Both the position numbers and the translations under genes were made by a program. From contig CBDAPQ010000005.1 of NCBI GenBank assembly GCA_965198485.1, positions 2,046,001 through 2,110,000 on the forward strand: 64,000 nt of DNA. Reading direction: 5' to 3'. This DNA is from RH-AL1 sp965198485 (lineage in GTDB: Bacteria; Pseudomonadota; Alphaproteobacteria; Rhizobiales; Beijerinckiaceae). Positions 10,403 through 18,180 of this stretch are shown one piece after another. Under the pieces are notes generated by a model. It ran no database searches, was not told the DNA's origin, and was given only the letters and a program-made list of their open reading frames with translations. The stretch's first letter is position 1. Each line of letters starts with the position of its first letter.

Positions 10403-11404
10403 CTACGACAGGGCGAGACCGCCGGCCGCGGCCATGCTGCGCAGATCGACCTTAGGGCGAGCGCCGAGATGCTGGATGATCTCCGCCGCGGCGAGAGCGC
10501 CGAGCCTGGCGCAGGTTCCATGGTCGAGATCGCGCACGAGGCCGGCGACGAAGCCTGCGGCGAAGAGATCGCCGGCGCCCGTGGTGTCGACCACTTGCGC
10601 GACAGGCATGGCCGGCACCTCGAGAGCATGGCCGTCGGCGACCACGATGCAGCCCTTCTCGCCGCGGGTCACGGCCGCCAGCACGCGCTCCTCGCGCAGT
10701 CGGACGAGCGCTTCGTCGAAGCCCGTCTCGTAGAGGCTCGCGACTTCCGTGTCGTTGGCGAAGAGCACGTCGACCGTGCCGTCGCGGACCAGGCCTAGGA
10801 ACTCGTCGCGATAGCGGCCGACGCAGAAGGCGTCGGAGAGGCTCAAGGCCACCTTATTGCCGGAGGCGTGCGCGATCTCTGCGGCCTTGAGGAAAGCGGC
10901 TTTCGCACCGGGCGGATCCCAGAGATAGCCTTCGAGATAGACGATCTTGGACGCCGCGACCGTCGCCGGCTCGACATCCTCCTCGGAGAGGTCCTGGCAG
11001 GCGCCGAGATAGGTGTTCATGGTACGCTGGCCGTCGGGCGTCACCAGGATGAAACACCGACCGGTGGTCGGCCCGCTCAGGGCATGCGTCGTGGGGAAAT
11101 CGACCCCAGCCGCGCGTACGCCGTCGGCGAAGAGATCGCCAAGCTTATCGTTCTTCACGCGGCCGATGAACGAGGTCGAGCAGCCGAAGCTTGCGGCACC
11201 GATCACGGTATTGGCGGCGGAGCCGCCGGCAACGGTGACCGTCGCACCCATCGCACCGAGGAGCATTTCGGCCGGCGCTTCCTCGATGAGCGTCATCGCG
11301 CCCTTGGCCATGCGGTGCCGGGTGAGGAAATCGTCCGGCACCTGAGCGATGATGTCGACGATGGCATTGCCCAGGCCGAGGAGATCGTAGCGCGGCTGGG
11401 TCAT
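10403..11404 (-). CDS. PfkB-family adenosine kinase-like carbohydrate kinase
   Basis: This 333-residue ribokinase-superfamily enzyme probably phosphorylates adenosine or a related nucleoside or sugar. The N-terminal GLGNAIVDI and the GGSAANT motif bind substrate; the C-terminal DTTGAGDLFAAGF signature carries the catalytic base Asp279 and the anion hole. In alphaproteobacteria proteins of this subfamily are usually annotated as adenosine kinase. It stands directly upstream of glgX. The substrate is inferred from family resemblance only. Confidence 0.88.
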   Translation of the reverse strand: MTQPRYDLLGLGNAIVDIIAQVPDDFLTRHRMAKGAMTLIEEAPAEMLLGAMGATVTVAGGSAANTVIGAASFGCSTSFIGRVKNDKLGDLFADGVRAAGVDFPTTHALSGPTTGRCFILVTPDGQRTMNTYLGACQDLSEEDVEPATVAASKIVYLEGYLWDPPGAKAAFLKAAEIAHASGNKVALSLSDAFCVGRYRDEFLGLVRDGTVDVLFANDTEVASLYETGFDEALVRLREERVLAAVTRGEKGCIVVADGHALEVPAMPVAQVVDTTGAGDLFAAGFVAGLVRDLDHGTCARLGALAAAEIIQHLGARPKVDLRSMAAAGGLALS

Positions 11405-11490
11405 GCGATCCTAAGGTACAGGGAGAGGCCGGCGCGGCTCATGGCACTCCGCACCACAGCGGTCAAGCCGGCCCTCATGCCCAGGAAAGA

Positions 11491-11512
11491 GCGTCGAACG
11501 TTCGCTCGACGC
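11491..11512. promoter_or_regulatory. Small inverted repeat upstream of the PfkB kinase gene
   Basis: GCGTCGA (11491-11497) pairs perfectly with TCGACGC (11506-11512) across an 8-base loop. It lies about 90 bp upstream of the kinase start. There is no T-run, so it is more likely an operator or chance dyad than a terminator. Confidence 0.3.
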
Positions 11513-11534
11513 CTTGACTCCAGGATCTGATTCT

Positions 11535-11654
11535 TCAGTCCAGGCGAGGTTTGATGCGGATCGGTATGAGCGCCGACTCGCCGCGTTGCGCGACGTAGGC
11601 GGAAACAGCGGCGCCCGCCGCGATCATGGTGGCGATCAGTGCAACGACATGCAT
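11535..11654 (-). CDS. Possible 39-residue single-helix membrane peptide
   Basis: A short frame downstream of cysK encodes a peptide with one hydrophobic segment (about residues 2-21) followed by a basic tail. The ATG at 11654 follows a G-rich stretch that could serve as a ribosome site. Upstream in-frame codons would overlap the 3' end of cysK. I do not recognise it, and it may not be expressed. Confidence 0.3.
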   Translation of the reverse strand: MHVVALIATMIAAGAAVSAYVAQRGESALIPIRIKPRLD

Positions 11655-11730
11655 GTCCACGTCCCCGTCCCCGCGCTTCACATCGATGACACGTTCACGA
11701 ACGCCACGCCCCAATGCGGGTTCCGGTGCA

Positions 11731-12714
11731 TCATAGCCCGTCGAACAGGGCTGTCGAGAGGTAGCGTTCGGCAAACGAAGGTATGATCAACACGATCGTC
11801 TTACCGGCGAAGTCCGGCCGTCTGCCGACCTCAACGGCGGCGGCAACGGCGGCGCCCGACGAGATGCCGCCCGGAATGCCCTCGATCCTCGCCAGCATGC
11901 GGGCATACTCGAACGAGGTCTGGTTGCCGATGGTGATCACCTCATCGATGACGTCACGGTCGAGGATGGGCGGCACGAAGCCCGCGCCCAGGCCCTGGAT
12001 CTTGTGCAAGCCTGGCTTGCCGCCCGACAGGACCGGCGAATCCTCGGGCTCGACGGCGACGACGTGCAGGGAGGGACGCCGCGGCTTCAACGTCTCGCCG
12101 ACGCCGGTGATGGTGCCGCCGGTGCCGACGCCCGCGACGAAGCAGTCGATCTCGCCGGCGGTATCGGTCCAGATCTCCTCGGCGGTGGTCCGGGCGTGGA
12201 TCGCCGGATTGGCCGGGTTCTCGAACTGCTGCGCCATAACGGCGCCCGGCGTCGCGTCGACGATCTCGTGGGCCCTGGCGATGGCGCCCTTCATGCCCTG
12301 CGCCGCAGGGGTTAGCACCAACTCGGCGCCCATCAGCAGCAGCATCTTGCGCCGCTCGATCGACATGCTTTCCGGCATGACCAGGGTCAGCTTGTAGCCG
12401 CGCGCGGCGGCGACGAAGGCGAGCCCGATGCCGGTATTGCCCGACGTCGGCTCGATGATCATCGTCTCGCCGGGCTTGATCCTGCCCTCGCGCTCCATCG
12501 CATCGATCATGGCGACACCGATGCGGTCCTTCACCGAGGAAGTCGGATTGAAGAACTCGAGCTTGGCCAGCAGCGTGGCGCCGACGCCTTTGGCCTTGGC
12601 GATCTTGTCGAGACGCACGAGCGGCGTGTCGCCGATCGTCTCGGTGATCGAGGAATAGATTCGTCCGCGGCCCGGGCGGCGCGTGGCATCATCGAGGGAG
12701 AGATTTTGGGTCAT
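11731..12714 (-). CDS. cysK: Cysteine synthase A (O-acetylserine sulfhydrylase)
   Basis: This PLP enzyme makes cysteine from O-acetylserine and sulfide in the cytoplasm. The PLP lysine is Lys62 in the SSVKDRIG motif; the substrate-binding TSGNTG loop and the GTGGTITG phosphate loop are intact. The protein is 327 residues from the ATG at 12714, which has AGGACG upstream; an in-frame ATG 11 codons earlier lacks a site. It ends in a short hydrophobic-tail sequence typical of CysK proteins. ruvA lies upstream on the same strand but 372 bp away, so cysK probably has its own promoter. Confidence 0.93.
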   Translation of the reverse strand: MTQNLSLDDATRRPGRGRIYSSITETIGDTPLVRLDKIAKAKGVGATLLAKLEFFNPTSSVKDRIGVAMIDAMEREGRIKPGETMIIEPTSGNTGIGLAFVAAARGYKLTLVMPESMSIERRKMLLLMGAELVLTPAAQGMKGAIARAHEIVDATPGAVMAQQFENPANPAIHARTTAEEIWTDTAGEIDCFVAGVGTGGTITGVGETLKPRRPSLHVVAVEPEDSPVLSGGKPGLHKIQGLGAGFVPPILDRDVIDEVITIGNQTSFEYARMLARIEGIPGGISSGAAVAAAVEVGRRPDFAGKTIVLIIPSFAERYLSTALFDGL

Positions 12715-13086
12715 GATCCGTCCTGGACGCGAAGGCTCGGCTATCACCTCAATGTCGGCGATCCGGCGCGAAGGACAAGTCCGCCGTCCGTCTCCCCGCT
12801 TTGCATGCCGCTCTCCATTGATGTAGGTATCTTAACCGATAGCGATCGTCGCGTCCACCCTTGTTCGCGCTCTTGGCGACGGCCTCGGCGCGTCGCGGGA
12901 CCTGACATTTGACCCTGCCAAAGTCAGCGTACCGCGACAAAAAAAGGGGCCGGTGTCGCGGTTCCGCGACATGAAACCCTGCCATCGCCGCGAACCGCGA
13001 CAAGGCCTGTTTCGGTGTCGGCGATCGGCGACACGGGCATTTTCGCCTCGCGCGAAGCGTCGTTCGAGAGCTGGGGAGCCGAAGCC
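12715..13086. other. 372-bp intergenic region between ruvA and cysK
   Basis: No convincing gene is present; the short frames on either strand are compositional. ruvB, which usually follows ruvA, is absent. The region contains a cluster of CCGCGACA octamers in both orientations (listed separately) and should hold the cysK promoter at its low-coordinate end. Confidence 0.6.
12931..13034. repeat. Cluster of CCGCGACA octamers in direct and inverted orientation
   Basis: CCGCGACA occurs at about 12932-12939, 12964-12971 and 12995-13002 and as its complement TGTCGCGG at 12954-12961. The middle pair forms a perfect palindrome (TGTCGCGG TT CCGCGACA). A related imperfect dyad, GTGTCG...CGACAC, follows at 13015-13034. 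Spacing of the forward copies is close to 31-32 bp. It could be a multi-site operator or a short palindromic repeat element. Confidence 0.6.
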
Positions 13087-13707
13087 TCACCCCGCCGAAA
13101 GCTCCTTCAAGCCGCGCCGGATCAGCGCCGGCGCTTCGGCCTCGTCGCCGAGGCCCTTGGCGGCGGTGGCGACGGCGGCGGCGGCCTGGGGGCGGGCGTA
13201 GCCGAGGTTGACCAGGGCCGAGATGGCGTCGTGCACCGCCGGCGAAGTGCCGCGCGCCGGCTCCTCGCCGGCCAGCCTTGCCACGGCGGGATCGACGCTG
13301 CCCAACGCCGGCATCTTGTCCTTGAGCTCGGCGACGAGGCGGGCGGCGAGCCGCGGCCCGACCCCCGAGGCGCGGGCGATGTAGGCCTTGTCCTGCAACG
13401 CAAACGCCGCCGCCAGCTCGCCCACCGTGCCGACGCCGAGGATCGCCAGCGCCACCTTGGCGCCGACGCCCTGCACGCCCTGGAGCAGGCGGAACCAGTC
13501 GCGCTCCTCGTCCGAGCGAAAGCCGTAGAGCTTGATGGCGTCCTCGCGCACGTGGGTCTCGATGGAGAGCGAGGCGGCCTCGCCGGGACGGGGCAGCGCC
13601 TGCAGCGTGCGCGTCGAGCAGGCCACGAGGTACCCGACGCCGCCGACGTCGAGCACGATGGAATCGCCGGAGTGGGAGTCGACGATGCCGCGCAGCTTGC
13701 CGATCAT
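13087..13707 (-). CDS. ruvA: Holliday junction branch migration protein RuvA
   Basis: RuvA binds four-way junctions and loads the RuvB motor. The 206-residue protein shows the N-terminal OB fold (MIGKLRGIVDS...VLDVGGVGYLV), paired helix-hairpin-helix motifs around residues 70-130 and a C-terminal three-helix domain (ALVNLGYARPQA) that contacts RuvB. It is 24 bp downstream of ruvC on the same strand. No ruvB follows within the window. Confidence 0.95.
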   Translation of the reverse strand: MIGKLRGIVDSHSGDSIVLDVGGVGYLVACSTRTLQALPRPGEAASLSIETHVREDAIKLYGFRSDEERDWFRLLQGVQGVGAKVALAILGVGTVGELAAAFALQDKAYIARASGVGPRLAARLVAELKDKMPALGSVDPAVARLAGEEPARGTSPAVHDAISALVNLGYARPQAAAAVATAAKGLGDEAEAPALIRRGLKELSAG

Positions 13708-13731
13708 CGTCGCGCTCTCATCACGCCGCTC

Positions 13732-14232
13732 TCATCGTGCCGCGAGCTCCGCCAGACGCCGCAGCGCGCCGCGGTGCTGGGCATGGGTGATCGCCACGGC
13801 GAGAGCGTCGGCGGCGTCGGGCGAGGCGAAGTCGCACCGCGGCAGCAGCACGCGCACCATCATCTGCACCTGCGCTTTCTCGGCGTGCCCGGCTCCCGTC
13901 ACCGTCTTCTTGATGAGGTTGGCCGCGTATTCCGCGACCGGAAGCCCGGCCAACGCCGGCACCAGCAGGGCGATGCCGCGCGCCTGGCCCAGCTTCAGCG
14001 CCGATTGCGGATCACGGTTGACGTAGGTCTCTTCCACGGCCGCCTCGTGCGGGCGGTGCGCCGCGATCACGGTGGCGAGCCCGTTGTGGAGCGTGCGCAA
14101 CCGCTCGGCCAGAGCGTCGCCGCCATCGGACCGCACCGTGCCGCAGGCGACGAAGGCGAGCCGGGAACCGGCGGCCTCGATCAGGCCCCAGCCGGTATTG
14201 CGTAGGCCGGGATCAATGCCGAGGATGCGGAT
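13732..14232 (-). CDS. ruvC: Holliday junction resolvase RuvC (no canonical start codon)
   Basis: RuvC nicks Holliday junctions symmetrically. Reading up to 14232 gives 166 residues with the full fold: the first acidic residue in ILGIDPGLRNTGWG, Glu in AVEETYVN, and the final pair in SPDAADALAVA. An ATG at 14136 would lose the first catalytic Asp. The codon where family members have ATG (before CGC ATC CTC) is ATC at 14230-14232. The frame is open to 14325 but contains no ATG, GTG or TTG upstream; one CTG is present. Start at ATC or CTG, or a sequence error, are the options. Confidence 0.85.
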   Translation of the reverse strand: MRILGIDPGLRNTGWGLIEAAGSRLAFVACGTVRSDGGDALAERLRTLHNGLATVIAAHRPHEAAVEETYVNRDPQSALKLGQARGIALLVPALAGLPVAEYAANLIKKTVTGAGHAEKAQVQMMVRVLLPRCDFASPDAADALAVAITHAQHRGALRRLAELAAR

Positions 14233-14390
14233 GGCGGGGGGGATCGGGCGGGCTCCGGGTGTGCGGCGAGTGGCTTTTCTAACGGAAAACGCGGCGGCGC
14301 GCGACGCCAGGGTGTCTTTGCCTCGTCACATTCGGAGCGCCTCTGCTGCCGCGCCGCGCTGTGAGCGGCGGCAATCGACGAGAGGTGCCC

Positions 14391-16370
14391 GTGGCAGACG
14401 TCGGCTTTCGTGACTTGCTCGGATCCATCGCGCCGGGGCGCCGCACCGAGCCCACCGTGGCGCCGCCATCCCGGGACATGGCGCCGCCGGTCGAGCACGC
14501 CGCGTCTGCCCCGGCGATCGTGACGCCGCCGCCGCCGCCTGCACCGGTCCTGTTCGGCCCCGACAAGCACCCCGCCGACGCGCTCGGTCTCGAGCCGATG
14601 TTCGCCCGTGTGGCCGAGGTGGCGCTGCACCGCCGCACCGGCACGCCGCTGACGATCGGCATTCTCGGCGCGCCCGGCAGCGGCAAGAGCTTCGCCCTCG
14701 CCCGCGTCCTCGATCGGGTCCACGCCCTCGCCAAGGCCGCCGAGACGACGGCGAATTCGCCGTTCGTGTCGCGCCTCCACGTCGCGACGATCGACGCCGC
14801 CGGCCTCTCCGGCGATGCCGCGACCGCGCTGGCGGAGCGCCTGCACGCTAGCCTGCGCGGCCCTTATCCCGAACTCGCCCGCGAGATCGCCCATAATGCC
14901 CGCGATCCGCACGCCGCGCTGCGTGAGGCCAACGACAAGCTCGACGAGGTCCGCCGCCGCCTCGATTCCGAGCGGCGCGCCCTCGACGATGCCGGCTCGC
15001 GCCGCGCGCGCCTCGTCGAGACGGTGCTCTACGAGACGTCCGGCAGCGCCGTCGACGCCTATGCCCGCGCCAACCGCGCCGGGCTGGAGCGCCGCCTCGC
15101 CGGCTTCGGCATCGGCGGTGATCCGGTCCGCAGCTACAAGGATTTCGTGCTCGCGAGCGCCGGCTCCGGCGGCAAGCTCTCGCTGGCGCTGCGCTCGCTC
15201 TGGGCCTTCAAGGGGCAGACCAAGCTCATCGTCTTCGCGATCCTGCTCGTGGCAGCCGGCATCGGGCTCGGCATCGCGATCGAGACGCAGGACACCTGGC
15301 TCGCGAGCCTGCGCGGCGGGCCGTCAGCCGGTGCCGGCGTCGCCACCTGGTTGGAGGCGCACATCGGCCTGCTCGCCACCGCGCGCACCGCCGTCTTCGT
15401 CCTCGCCGCGCTCTGCGTCGTCGCCAACCTGTGGCGCGCCGCCGCCTTTCTGAAGCCGATCCTGCGCGGCACCATGCTGCTCGAAGGCGATCTCGAGGGC
15501 CGCCGCCGCGACCTCGACAGTCTCTACGCTCACCAGACCAAGCGCGTCGATGCCCTCGACGGTGACGTCGAGCGGCTCACGCGCGAGGTGTCGGACGCCG
15601 AGCGGCGCGCCGGCGGCCGCGAAGATCCCTCGCCGTTCGAGCCCTTTGTCGGAGGCGCGGCGCACGCCATGTTCGCTGCGCTCTCGACGGCAGCGGCTCG
15701 CGAGCCGGGCAAGGGTCCGGCCGCGCCACAGCGCATCGTGCTGGCTCTCGACCACCTCGACGCCCTGGCGCCGGAGCGCGCGGACGCGCTTCTCGACGCG
15801 GTGCGTCGCAGCGCAGGACCGGGCACCGTGACGATCGTCGCCGTCGCTCCCCGGAGCGACGAGACGCAAGCGAACGTGCTCGAGCGCTGCATCCGCTTGC
15901 CCGTCTGCCTGCCGACGCTCGACGGGCCCGGCGCTCTCGTCGAACGTCTGCTCGGCCGTGGACTCGCACCGATTGCGCCGGCCAAGCCGGACGCGTCGCG
16001 GTCGGTCCTCGACGAGCCGCTCGATGAGGCCGAGAGCGAGATGGTCGCCGCCGTGGCACCGCTAGCCGGGCAGACGCCGCGCGCGCTGCGCCGATTCGTC
16101 GAACTCTACCGGCTGGCCCGGCTCGACGGCGACGTGCCGCGCGGCGCGCTCGCCTTCGATCTGGCGCTGCATCTCGGTGGCACGCGGGAGGAGCAGGAGG
16201 CGGTGGCACGGGGGCTCGACTCGGGGCCGAACGGATTCGAGCTGCCCGACGATGCCAGTCCACGACTGCGCGCGGCGCTTGATGCCGTGCGCGCCTCCGG
16301 CCACACGCTCGGTAAGGAGTCGCTCCATGCCGCCGGGCGGCTGGTAAGATGCTTCGGTTTCCGGACCTGA
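14391..16370 (+). CDS. KAP-family P-loop NTPase, membrane-anchored
   Basis: This is a large predicted ATPase of unknown function, about 659 residues. A proline-rich N-terminus leads to Walker A (GAPGSGKS, about residues 93-100). The domain is then interrupted by a charged coiled segment and two transmembrane helices (near 276-296 and 330-348), and resumes with Walker B (IVLALDHLDAL). That insertion of paired membrane helices between Walker A and B is diagnostic of the KAP family, which tethers the NTPase to the inner face of the membrane. The GTG at 14391 has GAGAGG upstream; another GTG lies at 14361. It is divergent from ruvC. KAP proteins appear in defence and signalling contexts, but nothing here fixes a role. 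Confidence 0.8.
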   Translation: MADVGFRDLLGSIAPGRRTEPTVAPPSRDMAPPVEHAASAPAIVTPPPPPAPVLFGPDKHPADALGLEPMFARVAEVALHRRTGTPLTIGILGAPGSGKSFALARVLDRVHALAKAAETTANSPFVSRLHVATIDAAGLSGDAATALAERLHASLRGPYPELAREIAHNARDPHAALREANDKLDEVRRRLDSERRALDDAGSRRARLVETVLYETSGSAVDAYARANRAGLERRLAGFGIGGDPVRSYKDFVLASAGSGGKLSLALRSLWAFKGQTKLIVFAILLVAAGIGLGIAIETQDTWLASLRGGPSAGAGVATWLEAHIGLLATARTAVFVLAALCVVANLWRAAAFLKPILRGTMLLEGDLEGRRRDLDSLYAHQTKRVDALDGDVERLTREVSDAERRAGGREDPSPFEPFVGGAAHAMFAALSTAAAREPGKGPAAPQRIVLALDHLDALAPERADALLDAVRRSAGPGTVTIVAVAPRSDETQANVLERCIRLPVCLPTLDGPGALVERLLGRGLAPIAPAKPDASRSVLDEPLDEAESEMVAAVAPLAGQTPRALRRFVELYRLARLDGDVPRGALAFDLALHLGGTREEQEAVARGLDSGPNGFELPDDASPRLRAALDAVRASGHTLGKESLHAAGRLVRCFGFRT

Positions 16371-16450
16371 GCCGGCCCACGTTGACAGGAAAGGAGAATT
16401 CTCTTCTCACGGTTTCGTGGCGCCAAGGCGCTGTCACGGGACCGGAGACC

Positions 16451-16924
16451 ATGGCCGACGACACCAAGCCGCTCGATGCGATCGACAAGCGCATCCTCGC
16501 CCTGGTGCAGGTCGACGCCGCGATGGCAATCGGTCAGATCGCCTTCAAGGTCGGGCTCTCGCAGACGCCGTGCTGGAAGCGGCTGCACAAGCTGGAGCGG
16601 ACCGGCTTCATCAAGCGCCGCGTGGCGCTGCTGGATCAGGCCAAGCTCGGTCTCGGGCTCACCGCCTTCGTGTCGATCGAGGTGGGCGAGCACGGCATCG
16701 AGGCGCAGGACAAGCTCGTCGCTGGCATGACGGCGATGAAGGAGGTCATGGACGTCTACCGCATGGCCGGCGACGTCGACTACATCTTGCGCGTGGTGGT
16801 GCCCGACACGGCCGCCTTCGACGCCTTCTACAAGAAGCTCGTGGCGCTGGCGCCGCTGAAGAGCGTCACGTCGCGCTTCGCGCTCGAGGGCTTGAAGGCG
16901 GAGACGGCGTTGCCGATCCCTTGA
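16451..16924 (+). CDS. Lrp/AsnC-family transcriptional regulator
   Basis: This 157-residue regulator has an N-terminal winged-helix (LDAIDKRILALVQVDAAMAIGQIAFKVGLS, recognition helix in SQTPCWKRLHKLE) and a C-terminal RAM ligand-binding domain (VMDVYRMAGDVDYILRVVVPD). Such proteins sense amino acids and often control a neighbouring transporter or catabolic gene; no obvious target lies beside it. The ATG at 16451 matches the family N-terminus, with GGAGACC just upstream. It follows the KAP gene after 80 bp in the same direction. Confidence 0.93.
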   Translation: MADDTKPLDAIDKRILALVQVDAAMAIGQIAFKVGLSQTPCWKRLHKLERTGFIKRRVALLDQAKLGLGLTAFVSIEVGEHGIEAQDKLVAGMTAMKEVMDVYRMAGDVDYILRVVVPDTAAFDAFYKKLVALAPLKSVTSRFALEGLKAETALPIP

Positions 16925-16946
16925 GGGCGGCAATCGGCCCGAAGGC

Positions 16947-17609
16947 TTAAGCGCTGATCGCCTTCATCACCATCGCGACGTGCGTCTCGACCATCGTCTC
17001 AGCCGGCTGCTGGCCGAATTCGGGAAAGGCGAGAAGCATTGCGACCATGCCGTGCCACGAGGCTTGGATCGACCGAGCGACCGTATTGGCGTCGGCGCCG
17101 CGCGAGACGAAGACGCCGGACTGAAGTCCTCGGGCGATCTTGGCTTCCAGCCTCGAGAAGCAGGCGTCGCCGAGCGCGCGACGCATCGGCAAGCCTTCCG
17201 CGACGTCGATGCGCCGTCCGTCGCGAAGCATGAAGGCGAGCCGATACTCGTCGGGCGACTCGAGCCCGAAGCGCATGTAGGCGCGCCCGGCAGCGGCAAC
17301 CGATTGCAGGGGATCGTCGTGGGCGATGTCGCCCAGCATCTTGCCGAGCTTGGCGAAGGCGTCGGCCATGAGCTGATCGAGCAGGTGCTCCTTGGTCGCG
17401 AAATAATTGTAGAACGCGGTTTGCGAGACGCCGACGCGGGCCGCGATCTGCCGCGTGGAGACGCTCTCGACGCCCTTTTCGAGGAACAATTCGCGGGCGG
17501 CGGCGAGGATCTCCTCGCGGCGCTCGTGCCCCGAGCCTCTGGCCTTGCGGTTCTCGAGAGAGATCACGAAGCTCTTGGCAGACTTGGTCGTAAACTCCTG
17601 GTTTTGCAT
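16947..17609 (-). CDS. TetR/AcrR-family transcriptional regulator
   Basis: This is a 220-residue one-component repressor. The N-terminal HTH is clear (RREEILAAARELFLEKGVESVS ... IAARVGVSQTAFYNYFATKEHLL), with a helical ligand domain after it containing a TetR_C-like WHGMVAML stretch. The start at 17609 is preceded by AAGGAC; seven more codons are open upstream without a site. It converges with the Lrp gene (22 bp gap). Its promoter lies in the 246-bp region before the next gene. The ligand is unknown. Confidence 0.9.
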   Translation of the reverse strand: MQNQEFTTKSAKSFVISLENRKARGSGHERREEILAAARELFLEKGVESVSTRQIAARVGVSQTAFYNYFATKEHLLDQLMADAFAKLGKMLGDIAHDDPLQSVAAAGRAYMRFGLESPDEYRLAFMLRDGRRIDVAEGLPMRRALGDACFSRLEAKIARGLQSGVFVSRGADANTVARSIQASWHGMVAMLLAFPEFGQQPAETMVETHVAMVMKAISA

Positions 17610-17794
17610 CGAGGTCCTTGGGGCGCGCATCGCCGTTATGTGTCTAGGACAGATATAGGCGTCCGCCTACTCCATCGACCATCCCCGGTGAGGGAGCCGA
17701 TCGGCGTAAGCCGTCCGACATGGGCGTCTGATCTGGGCTGCGGCACTGCACAAAAATCTTCAGCAGGCCTTGCAACCTGTGCCGAAATGAGTAT

Positions 17795-17833
17795 GTTCGG
17801 TGAACAGTGATCGTTGATAGCAGATCACCGAAC
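17795..17833. promoter_or_regulatory. 9-bp inverted repeat upstream of a small secreted protein gene
   Basis: GTTCGGTGA (17795-17803) and TCACCGAAC (17825-17833) are perfect inverted copies with a 21-bp spacer, just upstream of the gene at 17856 and about 190 bp upstream of the TetR gene start. This layout would suit a dimeric repressor shared by the two genes, with the TetR protein as an obvious candidate. Confidence 0.45.
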
Positions 17834-17855
17834 GATCGTCCAAGGAGAGTCCACC

Positions 17856-18086
17856 ATGCTTCGCTCCATCATCACCGCCACCCTCTTCACCGGCCTTGTC
17901 ACCGTCGCCTCGGCGCAGACCATCCCGAGCCCGTCCAATCCGACCCCGGACTTCCCGATCGCCACCGACGGCACGCCGCTCCCCTCGGCGGTGACCGGCA
18001 CGCCGAGCGCCGTCGCCAGCCGCTCCGACGCGCTGCCGTCCTTCAATGGCTTCTTCGCCGCCCCGCAGACGACCTACAACCGCTGA
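17856..18086 (+). CDS. Small secreted Pro/Ser/Thr-rich protein
   Basis: The gene encodes 76 residues: a signal peptide (about 1-20, ending ASA-QT) and a short mature chain rich in Pro, Ser, Thr and Ala that ends FFAAPQTTYNR. The ATG has a strong AAGGAGAG site. A bidirectional terminator follows. I do not recognise a domain; similar short exported proteins are usually unannotated. An inverted repeat sits immediately upstream. Confidence 0.65.
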   Translation: MLRSIITATLFTGLVTVASAQTIPSPSNPTPDFPIATDGTPLPSAVTGTPSAVASRSDALPSFNGFFAAPQTTYNR

Positions 18087-18124
18087 CGGTCCGAGCTGAA
18101 CCTTCTCGCGAGGGCGCGGCCATT

Positions 18125-18160
18125 AAAAAGGCCCCGGAGCCGATGCTCCGGGGCCTTTTC
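18125..18160. terminator. Bidirectional intrinsic terminator
   Basis: A 15-bp perfect stem, AAAAGGCCCCGGAGC paired with GCTCCGGGGCCTTTT around a CGAT loop, has an A-run on one side and a T-run on the other. It serves both the small secreted-protein gene on the + strand and isocitrate lyase on the - strand. Confidence 0.93.
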
Positions 18161-18180
18161 CTTGCGGGTTCGACCCGGAG

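Noticed and set aside
12931..13034. CRISPR array
   Set aside because: The repeats are 8 bp, occur in both orientations and have no spacer-like uniform units or cas genes nearby.
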